From the NCBI GenBank assembly GCA_001796045.1, contig MGLN01000015.1, positions 1 through 5,503 of the forward strand: a DNA stretch of 5,503 nucleotides, in the 5' to 3' direction. This DNA is from Caulobacterales bacterium RIFOXYB1_FULL_67_16. GTDB taxonomy: Bacteria; Pseudomonadota; Alphaproteobacteria; Caulobacterales; Caulobacteraceae. Both the position numbers and the translations under genes were made by a program. This document shows positions 5,415-5,503 of the stretch, in pieces; position 1 is the stretch's first letter; every line of letters begins with the position of its first letter. The notes under the pieces are model-generated. The model was not told the origin of the DNA. It did not search any database and saw only the letters and a list, made by a program, of their open reading frames with translations.

Positions 5415-5436
5415 CTTCGCCGTTGTGGCGGCGAAG
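5415..5436 (-). promoter_or_regulatory. perfect 8-bp inverted repeat in the leader of the small basic protein gene
   Basis: CTTCGCCG (5415-5422), a 6-base loop, CGGCGAAG (5429-5436), with no mismatch. It lies about 37 bases upstream of ATG 5378. No T-run follows on either strand, so it is not a standard terminator. It could be a leader hairpin, an operator, or part of the end of a gene beyond the window. Confidence 0.5.
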
Positions 5437-5481
5437 TTCGGGGAGGGCTCGGGACGCCGGGGCTGCGCCCGGAGTGGATGT

Positions 5482-5489
5482 GTTTTACC
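5482..5489 (-). promoter_or_regulatory. -10-like element upstream of the small basic protein gene
   Basis: The complement reads GGTAAAAC, 6 of 7 informative bases of GCTANAWC. The matching -35 would fall at or just beyond the window edge, so it cannot be checked here. If used, the message would have a leader of about 95 bases carrying the inverted repeat at 5415-5436. The 5379-5503 stretch shows no open frame that I can support. Confidence 0.3.
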
Positions 5490-5503
5490 GTTTCGGCGCA
5501 GGC

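Noticed and set aside
5457..5472. CCGGG/CCCGG hairpin as a separate terminator.
   Set aside because: A 5-bp GC stem with no T-run is expected by chance in DNA of this composition.
1..5503. A mobile element, phage, CRISPR, toxin-antitoxin or defence system.
   Set aside because: I saw no transposase, integrase, long terminal inverted repeats, spaced direct repeats or defence-domain motifs. Codon bias looks even across the real genes, with no obvious sign of recent transfer.

Overview
The window is GC-rich (roughly two thirds G+C by eye, with codon third positions almost all G or C in the real genes). It looks like chromosome of an alphaproteobacterium, most likely Caulobacterales in the Brevundimonas/Caulobacter range. 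The grounds are the protein style, the Mg-type HemB, and promoter-like sites that fit the alphaproteobacterial housekeeping form TTGACGS-N10-14-GCTANAWC. The genus is an inference.

Layout from left to right: (1) the 3' third of pyrG (CTP synthase, + strand), cut by the window edge, followed by a weak hairpin/T-tract and a small single-span membrane protein gene (+). (2) Converging on it, a two-gene minus-strand unit: a small exported Cys/His-containing protein (2529 down to 2188) and then an outer-membrane beta-barrel protein with a His/Met-rich N-terminus (2135 down to 819). I read this pair as a copper or other soft-metal handling unit with its own promoter at 2537-2565. (3) Upstream on the same strand, hemB (porphobilinogen synthase, 4150-3152), whose stop codon overlaps the start of a phosphinothricin-acetyltransferase-like GNAT gene (3152-2583). 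(4) Divergent from hemB, a lipoprotein carrying a class I methyltransferase-like fold (4298-5101, +). (5) Converging on it with a 17-bp overlap, a small gene of unknown function (5378-5085, -) with a strong ribosome binding site and a leader containing an 8-bp perfect hairpin.

Working relations: hemB and the GNAT gene form a translationally coupled operon from a good promoter at 4176-4204, and transcription may run on into the metal pair. PyrG and HemB are housekeeping enzymes (CTP and heme/tetrapyrrole synthesis). The metal pair and the exported methyltransferase-like lipoprotein are envelope proteins of unproven function. No RNA genes, CRISPR arrays, insertion sequences or att sites were seen. 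I found no strong case for a wholly new system. The best candidates for follow-up are the metal pair with its apparently leaderless promoter, and the exported methyltransferase-like lipoprotein that lacks standard SAM-binding residues.
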